From positions 3,170 through 67,169 of the forward strand of contig JBBQFC010000013.1 in the NCBI GenBank assembly GCA_038321615.1: a DNA stretch of 64,000 nt, read 5' to 3'. Below, piece by piece: positions 35,290 through 43,042 of the stretch (positions are counted from its first letter, which is position 1; every line of letters starts with the position of its first letter). The notes beneath the pieces are model-generated. The model saw nothing but the letters and a program-made list of their open reading frames with translations, searched no databases and was not told where the DNA came from. The DNA is from JBBQFC01 sp038321615 (GTDB lineage: Bacteria; Bacteroidota; Bacteroidia; Flavobacteriales_D; Cryomorphaceae). The position numbers and the translations under genes are program-made.

Positions 35290-35871
35290 ATGGTCAATGT
35301 AGCCATATTCGCGTCAGGTGGGGGCTCGAATGCCCAAAAAATAATTGCCCATTTTGCGGAAGGTCGGATAGCCGATATCCGTTTACTCATTTCAAATAAG
35401 CCCGAGGCCGGCGCTTTGAAGCATGCTTCGAATGCAAGCATCGAGACGCTGGTTTATCAAAATGCGATCTGGAAAAGTCAGCCACAAGTCATCCTTGACG
35501 ACTTACTGTTACGGGATATTGATTTAATAATCTTAGCTGGATTCTTACTCAAAATTCCGGATAAAATGATATCGGCATACAGCCAAAGAATCCTCAATAT
35601 CCATCCTGCCCTATTGCCTCGTTTTGGCGGCAAAGGGATGTACGGCTTGAACGTGCACAGAGCTGTTATTGAATCCAGGCAGCCTATAAGTGGCATTACC
35701 ATACACGAGGTGAACGAACGCTACGACGAAGGAAAGATCCTTTTTCAGGCAAGCGCTGAGGTTTCTCCAAATGACACACCCGAATCGCTTGAAGCCAAAA
35801 TACTTAGCTTGGAACACCTGCATTTTGCTTCCCAGATTGAGCGCTTTATCAGATCAAAAAATTGGAAATAA
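35290..35871 (+). CDS. purN: Phosphoribosylglycinamide formyltransferase
   Basis: Transfers a formyl group from 10-formyl-tetrahydrofolate to glycinamide ribonucleotide in purine synthesis. About 193 aa from ATG 35290, which leaves the standard N-terminus VNVAIFASGGGSNAQ; in-frame ATGs at 35200 and 35257 would add a non-homologous extension. Catalytic Asn/His in ILNIHPALLPRFGGKGMYG and Asp in GITIHEVNERYDEGKIL are present. The end overlaps rnhA by 10 bp. Confidence 0.94.
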   Translation: MVNVAIFASGGGSNAQKIIAHFAEGRIADIRLLISNKPEAGALKHASNASIETLVYQNAIWKSQPQVILDDLLLRDIDLIILAGFLLKIPDKMISAYSQRILNIHPALLPRFGGKGMYGLNVHRAVIESRQPISGITIHEVNERYDEGKILFQASAEVSPNDTPESLEAKILSLEHLHFASQIERFIRSKNWK

Positions 35872-36338
35872 CTATTTACAGCGACGGCTCTTCTCGCGGA
35901 AATCCAGGGCCAGGAGGTTTTGGTACTGTGATGTTGTCATCAAATGGTCACAAAAAGGAGTTGTCGGCTGGATTTCGGAAAACAACGAACAACCGAATGG
36001 AACTACTCGGTGTAATTGCAGGCTTGGAAGCTATAAAACAGAAAGGCTTAAACGTAAAAGTGATAAGCGACAGCAAGTATGTAGTCGATGCCGTAGCAAA
36101 AGGCTGGCTAAAGGGTTGGGTTAAAAAAGGATTCGTCGGTAAAAAAAACCCGGACCTTTGGAAGCGCTACCTAAAGATAGCCCCAGCCTTCGATATTACT
36201 TTTGAGTGGGTAAAAGGTCATGCCGGAAATATTTGGAACGAGCGTTGCGATCAGTTAGCCGTAGCTGCAGCCATGAGTAGAGATTTGCAGATAGATCACG
36301 GCTATGAAGCCGCAAACGGATCGGACAATCTTTTCTAA
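35862..36338 (+). CDS. rnhA: Ribonuclease HI
   Basis: Degrades the RNA strand of RNA-DNA hybrids. 158 aa. The four carboxylates are visible: Asp in YSDGSSRGNPGPGGFG, Glu in MELLGVIAGLEAI, Asp in VISDSKYVVDAV and Asp in NERCDQLA, with the loop His in WVKGHAGN. The basic handle helix (KGWLKGWVKKGFVGKKNPDLW) is present. Start TTG 35862 lies inside purN and is the only start preserving the YSDGS strand. Confidence 0.95.
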   Translation: MEITIYSDGSSRGNPGPGGFGTVMLSSNGHKKELSAGFRKTTNNRMELLGVIAGLEAIKQKGLNVKVISDSKYVVDAVAKGWLKGWVKKGFVGKKNPDLWKRYLKIAPAFDITFEWVKGHAGNIWNERCDQLAVAAAMSRDLQIDHGYEAANGSDNLF

Positions 36339-36341
36339 ACG

Positions 36342-37271
36342 CTAGTTCACAAGAACGATATCGAAATCAACCAAATCAATGAAGAGTTGGATTCGTCCTT
36401 CCACTTCTTCATCCGTAAGCGTGAGCAGGCGCTCGGTACCGAATTTTTCCACTGTAAAGCTCGCCATGGCCGAGCCCGCTACCACCGCACGCTTCATGTT
36501 TTCGAAAGAAATATCTCTTGTATGAGCGAGGTAACCAATAAACCCTCCTGCAAAGGTATCGCCAGCCCCGGTTGGGTCTACTACCTCTTCGAGCGGCAAT
36601 GCCGGTGCATAAAACATGTGGTTGCCTTGTATCAGTAAAGCGCCATTCTCTCCCTTTTTGATTACCAGCGTTTTAGGGCCCATTTCCAATATCTTTCGAG
36701 CTGCTTTTACAAGGCTGTACTCGCCACTGAGTTGCCGAGCTTCTTCATCGTTTATAGTCAGCACGTCTACCCGTTTTAATACTGTTTTCAAATCGTCCAA
36801 TGCGCTGTCCATCCAATAGTTCATCGTGTCGAGAACAATTAACTTCGGTCGTGATTCAAGCTGGTCTATGACGGCCATTTGAACGGCCGGAGCCAAATTG
36901 CCAAGCATGAGAAAGTCAGCATTTTTCGCACCTTCTGGCAATTTGGGCTCAAACGATGCAAGCACATTGAGCTGGGTTTCCAAGGTATCGCGCGAATTCA
37001 TGTCGTAATGGTAACGACCTTCCCAAAAAAATGAGTTTTCATTCTCCTTTCTTTCCAAGCCGGTTAAATCTACACCTCGCTCTTCGAGCGTGCCGAGAAA
37101 GGTTTCCGGGAAATCTGATCCAACTACCGACACCAAATACATGCTGTCCACATAGTTGCTTGCGGCAAGACTTATATAGGTAGCCGCTCCGCCAACAATT
37201 CGACCCGATTCTCCAAATGGGGTGTGCACCTTATCGAAAGCTACAGTGCCAACTACGATTAAACTCATCAA
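36342..37271 (-). CDS. PfkB-family carbohydrate or nucleoside kinase
   Basis: A 309-aa ribokinase-fold kinase. The N-terminal GTVAFDKVHTPFGESGRIVGGAATYISLAAS and the C-terminal signature DPTGAGDTFAGGFIGYLA with the catalytic Asp are present, along with VIKKGENGALL. The substrate cannot be assigned from sequence; many Bacteroidota relatives are annotated as sugar kinases or adenosine-kinase-like. Stands alone, convergent with rnhA at a 3-bp gap. Confidence 0.9.
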   Translation of the reverse strand: MMSLIVVGTVAFDKVHTPFGESGRIVGGAATYISLAASNYVDSMYLVSVVGSDFPETFLGTLEERGVDLTGLERKENENSFFWEGRYHYDMNSRDTLETQLNVLASFEPKLPEGAKNADFLMLGNLAPAVQMAVIDQLESRPKLIVLDTMNYWMDSALDDLKTVLKRVDVLTINDEEARQLSGEYSLVKAARKILEMGPKTLVIKKGENGALLIQGNHMFYAPALPLEEVVDPTGAGDTFAGGFIGYLAHTRDISFENMKRAVVAGSAMASFTVEKFGTERLLTLTDEEVEGRIQLFIDLVDFDIVLVN

Positions 37272-37415
37272 TTATATTTTTTCGCGAAGATATTGTTTAA
37301 TCCTATCTTTTCCCTTAATATTGCACCCCAATTTTGACCCATGTAAGAATGGCAACACGACGCTAGTCTTGGTCAAAAGGCGTAGATAGGGCTCCAGACC
37401 CTGAAAGATATAAAC

Positions 37416-37489
37416 TCCTCCTTAGCTCAGCTGGTTAGAGCATCTGACTGTTAATCAGAGGGTCCTTGGTTCGAGTCCAAGAGGGGGAG
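37416..37489 (+). tRNA. tRNA-Asn (GTT)
   Basis: A complete cloverleaf: acceptor TCCTCCT / AGGGGGA (one T-G pair), D-arm GCTC...GAGC, anticodon stem TCTGA / TCAGA with loop CTGTTAA (anticodon GTT at 37450-37452), variable GGGTC, T-arm CTTGG-TTCGAGT-CCAAG, discriminator G. CCA is not encoded. Immediately followed by a strong terminator. Confidence 0.97.
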
Positions 37490-37490
37490 C

Positions 37491-37518
37491 AAAAAGGGCT
37501 GCAATTGCAGCCCTTTTT
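37491..37518 (+). terminator. Intrinsic terminator after tRNA-Asn
   Basis: AAAAAGGGCTGCAA-TTGCAGCCCTTTTT is a perfect 28-nt palindrome, so it can work on either strand. It begins 1 nt after the tRNA and is duplicated at 37901. Confidence 0.85.
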
Positions 37519-37541
37519 AGTTTTATCCCGAACACGGTATT

Positions 37542-37826
37542 ATGCACGTCGTTTATATTCTGACTTCTCAAAAATTAAATGGTTTCTACATTGGATACAC
37601 TTCTGATCTAGAAAAGCGGCTACAATTTCACAATAACCCGATAGATGCTAAAAAACATACCGCTAAAGCTGATGATTGGGCATTGTTCTTTTCTATTGAA
37701 TGTGAATCTGAAAAACAGGGCCTTGCTGTTGAAAAACATATCAAAGCTATGAAAAGCAAAAATTACATCATCAACCTTACTAAGTATCCTGAAATCTCAG
37801 AAAAATTGCTCGATAAGTACCGCTAA
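37542..37826 (+). CDS. GIY-YIG nuclease-domain protein
   Basis: A 94-aa single-domain GIY-YIG protein. The N-terminus HVVYILTSQKLNGFYIGYTSDLEKRLQFHN holds the two Tyr-containing halves of the motif (VYIL and FYIGYT) and the conserved Arg, and Glu in AVEKHIKAM is the probable metal ligand. Similar small genes are frequent beside tRNA and rRNA genes in Bacteroidota as I recall; their biological role is unknown. It lies 23 bp after the tRNA terminator and is AT-rich. A second, broken copy follows 410 bp downstream. Confidence 0.85.
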   Translation: MHVVYILTSQKLNGFYIGYTSDLEKRLQFHNNPIDAKKHTAKADDWALFFSIECESEKQGLAVEKHIKAMKSKNYIINLTKYPEISEKLLDKYR

Positions 37827-37830
37827 TCCA

Positions 37831-37900
37831 CTGACTGTTAACAGTCCCGATGGCTATCGGGATGGTTCGAGTCCATCCCGATAGCCATCGGGAGAGGAGC
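37831..37900 (+). pseudogene. Decayed tRNA-Asn 3' half with rebuilt T-arm
   Basis: Holds the tRNA-Asn anticodon-arm core CTGACTGTTAA and the T-loop TTCGAGT followed by GAGGAGC and the same terminator, but lacks the acceptor 5' strand and D-arm. The original T-stem CTTGG/CCAAG is replaced by GATGG/CCATC extended into a 21-bp hairpin. It cannot fold as a tRNA. Confidence 0.75.
37845..37893. repeat. Perfect 21-bp inverted repeat around a tRNA T-loop
   Basis: Left arm 37845-37865 (TCCCGATGGCTATCGGGATGG) pairs without mismatch with right arm 37873-37893; the 7-nt loop is TTCGAGT, the T-loop of tRNA-Asn. Each arm contains the near-palindrome TCCCGATGGCTATCGGGA, the kind of short repeat found dispersed in Bacteroidota genomes. 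Confidence 0.9.
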
Positions 37901-37928
37901 AAAAAGGGCTGCAATTGCAGCCCTTTTT
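37901..37928 (+). terminator. Second copy of the tRNA-Asn terminator
   Basis: Identical 28-nt palindrome to the one at 37491, carried along by the tandem duplication. Confidence 0.75.
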
Positions 37929-37951
37929 AGTTTTATCCCGAACATGGTATT

Positions 37952-38167
37952 ATGCACGTCGTTTATATTCTGACTTCTGAAAAATTAAATGGTTTCTACG
38001 TTGGATACACTTCTAATCTAGAAAAGCGGCTACAATTTCACAATAACCCGATAGATGCTAAAAAACATACCGCTAAAGCTGATGATTGGGTATTGTTCTT
38101 TTCTATTGAATGTGAATCTGAAAACGCCTTCGCTCTCGTACAGCCGTCAATTACAAAATGTCGTTGA
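37952..38167 (+). pseudogene. Truncated GIY-YIG gene copy
   Basis: Residues 1-58 match the intact gene at 37542 with four amino-acid changes (Q-E, I-V, D-N, A-V), then homology stops abruptly at ESE and the frame runs through 13 unrelated residues to a stop. The C-terminal Glu-containing helix is lost, so it should be inactive. Confidence 0.8.
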
Positions 38168-38337
38168 GAATCGCGTCAACTCTTTATTAGGAGTCAAAGT
38201 GCAGTATTGTCGAGTATCGAGAGTGGTCATTTCTATTTCCCAATAACCGCCAAGACATTACCAAATATATTTGGGAGGCCATTCCCGGAAAAACAAATGG
38301 CTTATATTTACACACTTGCAAACCGGAAATTGAGCTT

Positions 38338-39180
38338 ATGAATCCAAAACTTATTTTAGTTCCAACAGACTTCAGTCGAGTAGCGCAAACCGCTTTAAAC
38401 CATGCCGTTGCGATCGCCAAAAGCACGCATGGAAAAATAAATCTTCTGCATTTGGTACCCGATCAAAATATGATCTCAGAAGCAAAAACCAAACTCCAAT
38501 TGGCGCAGAGTATGGCTAAGGAAGACTATGGTTTTCATGTAGATGTTACAGCTCGGGTAGGAACCATATTCGAAGAAATCAGCGATTTGGCCGCTGAGCT
38601 CTCTGCTGATCTAATTGTGATGGGAACCCATGGAATGCGTGGCCTTCAATTTATCAAGGGTAGTAATGCCTTGCGGATTGTCACCAGTGCTAAACTGCCG
38701 TTTATCATTGTCCAAGAGAAAGAAATTAGCGAGAATGGCTATCAAAATATCGTTGTTCCGCTTGACCTGCATAAGGAAACCAAACAAAAACTATCGTTAG
38801 TTGCCGACATGGCTAAATATTTCGATTCTAAGGTTCACATCATTGTTCCCAGGGAAAAAGATGAGTATTTGCGAAATACGGTGACTCGCAACCTGACCTT
38901 TGCTGAGACTTTCTTTAAAGGAATGGGAATAGCTCACAGTTCTAAAATAAGCGAACATGATAGCGCTGATTTCGACGAAACAATTGTCGCATATGCTGTG
39001 GAAATCGGCGCTGATCTTATCTCAATCATGAATCTTCCCGGTGTAAGTTTAGCAAGTTTAATAGGCGGCAGCTACGCGCAAAATATTATTACCAATAAGC
39101 CAAACATACCCGTGCTTATTCTCAATCCAAAAGAAGTAACCAATGTGAGTATTTTCGGAGCTTACACTGGGGCTGGCTAG
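38338..39180 (+). CDS. Universal stress protein with two Usp domains
   Basis: A 280-aa cytoplasmic protein with two tandem UspA folds. Domain 1 (residues 1-130) keeps the ATP-binding signature GTHGMRGLQFIKGSNALRIV, the G-x2-G-x9-G-S/T pattern. Domain 2 (about 140-270, NIVVPLDLHKETKQKL to PVLILNP) has a weaker version (NLPGVSLASLIGGSYAQNII). Such proteins are induced by starvation and stress, but no target can be inferred. Upstream is the debris of the GIY-YIG duplication; a possible -7 box TATATTTG lies at 38266-38273. The stop overlaps the convergent SpoIIE gene in CTAG. Confidence 0.92.
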   Translation: MNPKLILVPTDFSRVAQTALNHAVAIAKSTHGKINLLHLVPDQNMISEAKTKLQLAQSMAKEDYGFHVDVTARVGTIFEEISDLAAELSADLIVMGTHGMRGLQFIKGSNALRIVTSAKLPFIIVQEKEISENGYQNIVVPLDLHKETKQKLSLVADMAKYFDSKVHIIVPREKDEYLRNTVTRNLTFAETFFKGMGIAHSSKISEHDSADFDETIVAYAVEIGADLISIMNLPGVSLASLIGGSYAQNIITNKPNIPVLILNPKEVTNVSIFGAYTGAG

Positions 39181-41006
39181 GCCGACTCGTGACGGATGCC
39201 GATCACGAGTATGTCGTCGACTTGTTCTAATATTCCGTTTGGCCCAGATCTCCAAGCGTCGAATGTAGTGGAGAGCTTCTGTCGCTGCTGTCGGAGCGGG
39301 AGTTCTGACGATTCTACCAAAAGATTTCGAAAAGCTGGATACATAAATTTACGTCCCTTGCTCCCGCCAAACTGATCCGGATAACCATCGCTGAAGAGAT
39401 AAACCATATCGCCCTGTTCCAGAGCGATTTTGTGGCGTGTAAATTCCTTGTTGTCACCTTCTATCGAAGCAATGGTAATCTTATCTGGGGCTGTGATCAG
39501 GAGCTTTCCATGACGGATGATGTAGAGGGGATTGAAAGCTCCACAATACTCCAATTCCTCAACGTTTTGGTCATATATACAAAGCCCGATATCCATACCG
39601 TCTCGGCCTCCTCCATCGGCATCCTGCCTGTTTAATGCTTCGGCAGAAATATCGCTCAAATCGCGCAGTATTTTTGCCGGGTTTAGATCCAAATTACGCG
39701 ATATCGCATGCTTTAGAGAGTTGTGGCTTACCAGGCTCATAAAGGCGCCAGGCACCCCATGACCCGTGCAATCGACACAAGCTATCACCACCTTCTCACC
39801 AAAGTGCTGAACGAAGTAAAAATCGCCTGAAACGATATCTTTTGGTTTGAAAAAAATAAAGCTGTTCGGCAATACCCTTCTAATGTATTCTTCGGACGGC
39901 AAAATATTGTCTTGCAACCTTTTCGCGTAGCGAATACTTGCCCTTATATTCTCCAAAAGCTCCTGCTGCCTTTTATTCTGTTTTTCGATGCGGTTTTTCT
40001 GCTTCACCACTTCTCTGGTCCGTTCATCAACTTTGCGCTCTAGATCTTGCTCATTGCGTTGACGCTCCACGGCATATTCCTTCAAACCATCGCGCATTAC
40101 GAGCAGCGATGTGCCCAATTCGTCCTCATCGGAAAGTGGCTCATACTCGGTGTCAAAATTTCCATTGCCCACTTCATAAGCAAATTGGGTAGTGCGCCGG
40201 AGACTACTAACAAGCTGCTCCAAAGCCACGCTCATTTGCCCAATTTCATCGCCCGTGGGCACCAATGCCGATTCCGGAAACTTCCCCTTTCCTAAGCCCA
40301 ACAATACTGTTTTTAGCTGCAGTACTGGCTTTGTAATACTTAGTACGGTAAAATACGCGATGATCAACCCCAGCAAAAGAAGCGCGATACCCAAATTTCG
40401 CAAGTAGGATTCGAGCGTGTTGAAGCTGGCGATCATGGTGATACTATCCTGGGTCACATTGCGCTTTTGCTCATTGATCAATCCGTTGAGCGCATCGAGC
40501 ACAATTACCGCCTGCTGAAAAATTAGTCCGTCCTCTTCCGCGTACTCCGACATTTCGAACCGAGTCATCGGATCATCGTAACTCTGCATATCGCGGAGCG
40601 AAGTTTGAACCGTAGAGTACATCTCGGTAAGGCGATCGAGCTCTCTATAAATTGCTTCTTTTTGCCTTCTTTCTCCTTCCGTCCAATGCACACTCAAAGA
40701 GTCAGTACCATATTTGATTGTCGGGATCTCTTCGTCAATAAGCTTCACCAGGGTCATTTTCTCCTTGGTATCCTCGCGCGATTGCACAAAGGCCCACATA
40801 TTGACGAGCGTGCGCGAGCGAAGCACCGTGCTTTTTAACTGTTCGAGAGCAGATACCGACGGATTGTAGATATCGTTAATCTTCGTGTTGATCACTCGAG
40901 CTGTGCCTAAAGTCCGGTAAGTAAGTGCAAAGACTACGATGGTAAGAATGATTAAGATGGAAAATCCAAATCCGATTTTCCTCCCTATGTTGAATCTGAT
41001 CTTCAT
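39177..41006 (-). CDS. Membrane sensor with HAMP and SpoIIE phosphatase domain
   Basis: 609 aa. Two membrane helices (about 13-33 and 206-228) bracket an extracytoplasmic four-helix-bundle sensor of ~170 residues. A HAMP domain follows (ITKPVLQLKTVLLGLGKGKFP to LVSSLRRT), a second HAMP-like segment (GNGNFDTEYEPLSDEDELG), a coiled coil (EQDLERKVDERTREVVKQKNRIEKQ) and a PP2C-type SpoIIE domain with PKDIVSGDFYFV, VDCTGHGVPGAFMS and LFSDGYPDQFGG. It should dephosphorylate an anti-sigma-factor-antagonist-like protein in a partner-switch pathway; an RsbW-like kinase is encoded at 57178. Third gene of the operon that starts with yfiR-like 41924. Confidence 0.92.
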   Translation of the reverse strand: MKIRFNIGRKIGFGFSILIILTIVVFALTYRTLGTARVINTKINDIYNPSVSALEQLKSTVLRSRTLVNMWAFVQSREDTKEKMTLVKLIDEEIPTIKYGTDSLSVHWTEGERRQKEAIYRELDRLTEMYSTVQTSLRDMQSYDDPMTRFEMSEYAEEDGLIFQQAVIVLDALNGLINEQKRNVTQDSITMIASFNTLESYLRNLGIALLLLGLIIAYFTVLSITKPVLQLKTVLLGLGKGKFPESALVPTGDEIGQMSVALEQLVSSLRRTTQFAYEVGNGNFDTEYEPLSDEDELGTSLLVMRDGLKEYAVERQRNEQDLERKVDERTREVVKQKNRIEKQNKRQQELLENIRASIRYAKRLQDNILPSEEYIRRVLPNSFIFFKPKDIVSGDFYFVQHFGEKVVIACVDCTGHGVPGAFMSLVSHNSLKHAISRNLDLNPAKILRDLSDISAEALNRQDADGGGRDGMDIGLCIYDQNVEELEYCGAFNPLYIIRHGKLLITAPDKITIASIEGDNKEFTRHKIALEQGDMVYLFSDGYPDQFGGSKGRKFMYPAFRNLLVESSELPLRQQRQKLSTTFDAWRSGPNGILEQVDDILVIGIRHESA

Positions 41007-41025
41007 GATCGTGAAGCCATACGGC

Positions 41026-41922
41026 CTAACGCTGACTCTCTTTCAGACGCTCTAAATCACTCATTTTCTTGCTCTCCTCTTCTTGGTGTAAGTTGAAGAG
41101 AATCCACTTCAATCCTTTTATAGACTCTATCTTATCCGGATCAATTTCATAGGCCTTAAGCATGAAAGGAAGGGCAATTTCTATACTCCGCATACTCTCC
41201 GAGCTAATGGCGTACACGTCAATAATACTCTCTGTGTTGGGAAGCTGTTGAAGATTGCGAGCTCCTTTATTGTAAAACGAAACGCTGTAGGAATAATTAG
41301 CAGCCCAATTATTCGGGTCGAGATCTAAAACCATTAGAAGGCTATTATTCGATTTCTCGAAGAATTCTGCTCTATTCTGAGGCTCTTCATCGTAGATTTT
41401 CCGATAAGCTGTGGACATCGCCAAATGAAATTCTACGTCCTTTGACTTCAATGAAGAGTCGGGATAAAGAAAGGTCATTAAGCTTTTGTACTTCAAATAG
41501 TTGTCATTTGCCCGATCTATGGTATACACATTGTGCCTATCTATGATCTCTGAAGCATGGTTAAAGTAACTTACACCTAAAAATTTAAGAGCCAACCGGT
41601 TCATTTCGATGAGTTTTCTTTCTTCATCGAGTTCCATCGAAGTCTTGAAAGAGCGTACGGCTTCCTCTTGCGATTTACTATTTATCGCCGAATTCTCCAG
41701 CTTCGCGTAAATATCTTTATAGATAAAGCCACGCACATGCCAGGCTTGAGCATCCGTTTTTCCATTTTTAGACTCCACCACCTCATCTATTTTCTCTGCC
41801 GCGTCTTTAAGCATACCCAGCTTGTAAAGCCCATAAGCTTCTTGGGTTCTGTCGTCTATTTGCGCCATTGCAAGAGAAGGCAGCAGTAGCGAGACGAAAA
41901 GTACGTAAATGAGTGTTCTCAT
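41026..41922 (-). CDS. Exported TPR-like protein
   Basis: 298 aa with a signal peptide (LIYVLFVSLLLPSLAMA) and a helical repeat body: EAYGLYKLGMLKDAAEKIDEVV, AWHVRGFIYKDIYAKLE, EAVRSFKTSMELDEERK, LLMVLDLDPNNWAANYSYSVSFYNKGA and FMLKAYEIDPDKIESIKGL read as degenerate TPR units. It lies 2 bp from the YfiR-like gene and 20 bp from the SpoIIE sensor, so it is probably a periplasmic adaptor of the same pathway (inference). Confidence 0.85.
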   Translation of the reverse strand: MRTLIYVLFVSLLLPSLAMAQIDDRTQEAYGLYKLGMLKDAAEKIDEVVESKNGKTDAQAWHVRGFIYKDIYAKLENSAINSKSQEEAVRSFKTSMELDEERKLIEMNRLALKFLGVSYFNHASEIIDRHNVYTIDRANDNYLKYKSLMTFLYPDSSLKSKDVEFHLAMSTAYRKIYDEEPQNRAEFFEKSNNSLLMVLDLDPNNWAANYSYSVSFYNKGARNLQQLPNTESIIDVYAISSESMRSIEIALPFMLKAYEIDPDKIESIKGLKWILFNLHQEEESKKMSDLERLKESQR

Positions 41923-41923
41923 A

Positions 41924-42460
41924 TTATTGAATCCTAGTGGCCAAACTTTTTAGGGTGGAGCCGATGAATAGGTCTTTATCGGTAGCGTTCTTTACGCTCA
42001 ATTCAAAAAGCAACTTTGTGTCTTCCACTATAAAGTTTATATCCGCTCCCTTTTTAAGTGCGCCCGACGCATCGGAAACGATTAGTGTAGGTTCATTTTT
42101 CAAAGCCTTTATAATATCCGGTAAAATATCTTCGCATTCCTTTCCAACGTAAAGGACATGACACTTACTGATATTCAGTGTTTTAGTGAGTTTACGCACT
42201 TCTATCTGCTGACTTCCAATCTGCTTGGCATTGTATTTTTTAACAAGTTCTTGGTGCACACTGGTACTCCCCATTACTGAAATAATGAAATTACCTGTCT
42301 TAGCCTGCGCCGGCCAATCGACTAGTTTCGAGAAATGGTAGAGATAGCTCGCTTTGATTAAGGCAGAAGTATCTGTCTCATTCAGCTTGGGAACCTGCTG
42401 AAACGAAGCGGAAATAGCGCAAAGCGCCGCTATGATTAAGAATCTCTTACGCATCTTCAC
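41924..42460 (-). CDS. YfiR/DUF4154-family exported protein
   Basis: 178 aa with an N-terminal signal (FLIIAALCAISAS) and the DUF4154 fold: KASYLYHFSKLVDWPAQ, NFIISVMGSTSVHQEL, CHVLYVGKE, TLIVSDASGALKKGADINFI and a C-terminal FELSVKNA. In Pseudomonas YfiR is a periplasmic repressor of the diguanylate cyclase YfiN; in Bacteroidota members usually sit beside sensors, as here. It likely modulates the co-encoded SpoIIE sensor (inference). Confidence 0.9.
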   Translation of the reverse strand: MKMRKRFLIIAALCAISASFQQVPKLNETDTSALIKASYLYHFSKLVDWPAQAKTGNFIISVMGSTSVHQELVKKYNAKQIGSQQIEVRKLTKTLNISKCHVLYVGKECEDILPDIIKALKNEPTLIVSDASGALKKGADINFIVEDTKLLFELSVKNATDKDLFIGSTLKSLATRIQ

Positions 42461-42506
42461 CCTCGGGGTGTTTGGCTAATTTAGGATCATGGTTATGAAG
42501 CTGTAT

Positions 42507-42514
42507 CAAAGTTA
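42507..42514 (-). promoter_or_regulatory. Candidate -7 box of the yfiR-TPR-spoIIE operon
   Basis: TAACTTTG on the minus strand, a perfect TAnnTTTG and the same 8-mer as in the MORN-gene promoter, 46 bp before the ATG. No clear -33 TTTG at normal spacing. Confidence 0.4.
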
Positions 42515-42738
42515 AGATTTGTTATCAACCTCAGAATCTTGAAATCCTATTGCAATACGCTATTTGTTATGTCAAGGTTAGGCGAACGAATGTATTTGAC
42601 TTAGATATTACAGCAATCTTTCTTAATCGCCCTCGAACAATCAGCGTCTTTCCATATCGTAACTTAACAATCTTATATTAGAGAGACTGGTTCGAGCTAC
42701 GGGCGCTATTTGTATTTGCCTCGATATGTATAAATGTA

Positions 42739-42839
42739 CGTCGTTTTGAGCAGTCTCATCGTTCTCATTCGGACAACTTTCCGTTAATCCATTTATCCGT
42801 CCTTCAGAGACCAAAAACCCATGGATAAATAAAACGACG
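42739..42839 (+). repeat. Two inverted repeats upstream of rnr, adjacent on their 3' side
   Basis: CGTCGTTTT (42739-42747) pairs with AAAACGACG (42831-42839), and ATTTATCC (42791-42798) pairs with GGATAAAT (42823-42830). The two right-hand arms are directly adjacent, so both stems could stack in an RNA leader. Confidence 0.5.
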
Positions 42840-43042
42840 ACAAATAATTGGTTGCTTTTATTTGGGAGCCGTGCGCTTTTTCACTGGATTCAGTCAACAT
42901 GGAACTTTCTTTGAAGATAAAAAGGAATTCCTTGCTTCCCGCAACGCTGCTGTTTGGAAATAATCGTGGGCAGGTCGATGTTAATCTAAAAAGGCGGAAA
43001 GCGCTATATCATCCTTTAGAATTCATACTTTGCAGGCAATAT

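Larger units (their letters stand above)
37487..38124. repeat. Tandem duplication of terminator plus GIY-YIG 5' part (410-bp period)
   Basis: Bases 37487-37714 and 37897-38124 are near identical, with five substitutions that I can count over about 228 bp. The unit also includes a fragment of the tRNA anticodon arm upstream (CTGACTGTTAA at 37444 and 37831), where spacing differs because of an inserted palindrome. Confidence 0.9.
42461..43042. other. 582-bp gap: divergent control region and long rnr leader
   Basis: No credible gene. The left 60 bp hold the yfiR promoter. The rest is AT-rich and probably includes the 5' leader of rnr; it contains two inverted repeats at 42739-42839. An in-frame extension of rnr from 42848 is possible but looks non-homologous. 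The sequence ATACTTTGCAGG at 43027 resembles a -7 box just upstream of the ATG. Confidence 0.5.

Noticed and set aside
37416..38167. tRNA-adjacent repeat as an integrative-element attachment site
   Set aside because: There is no integrase, and the duplicated segment is a tandem 410-bp copy rather than flanking repeats of a larger island.
42848..43042. 65-codon N-terminal extension of RNase R
   Set aside because: Composition does not resemble the family, and a -7-like box at 43027 suggests transcription starts just before 43043.
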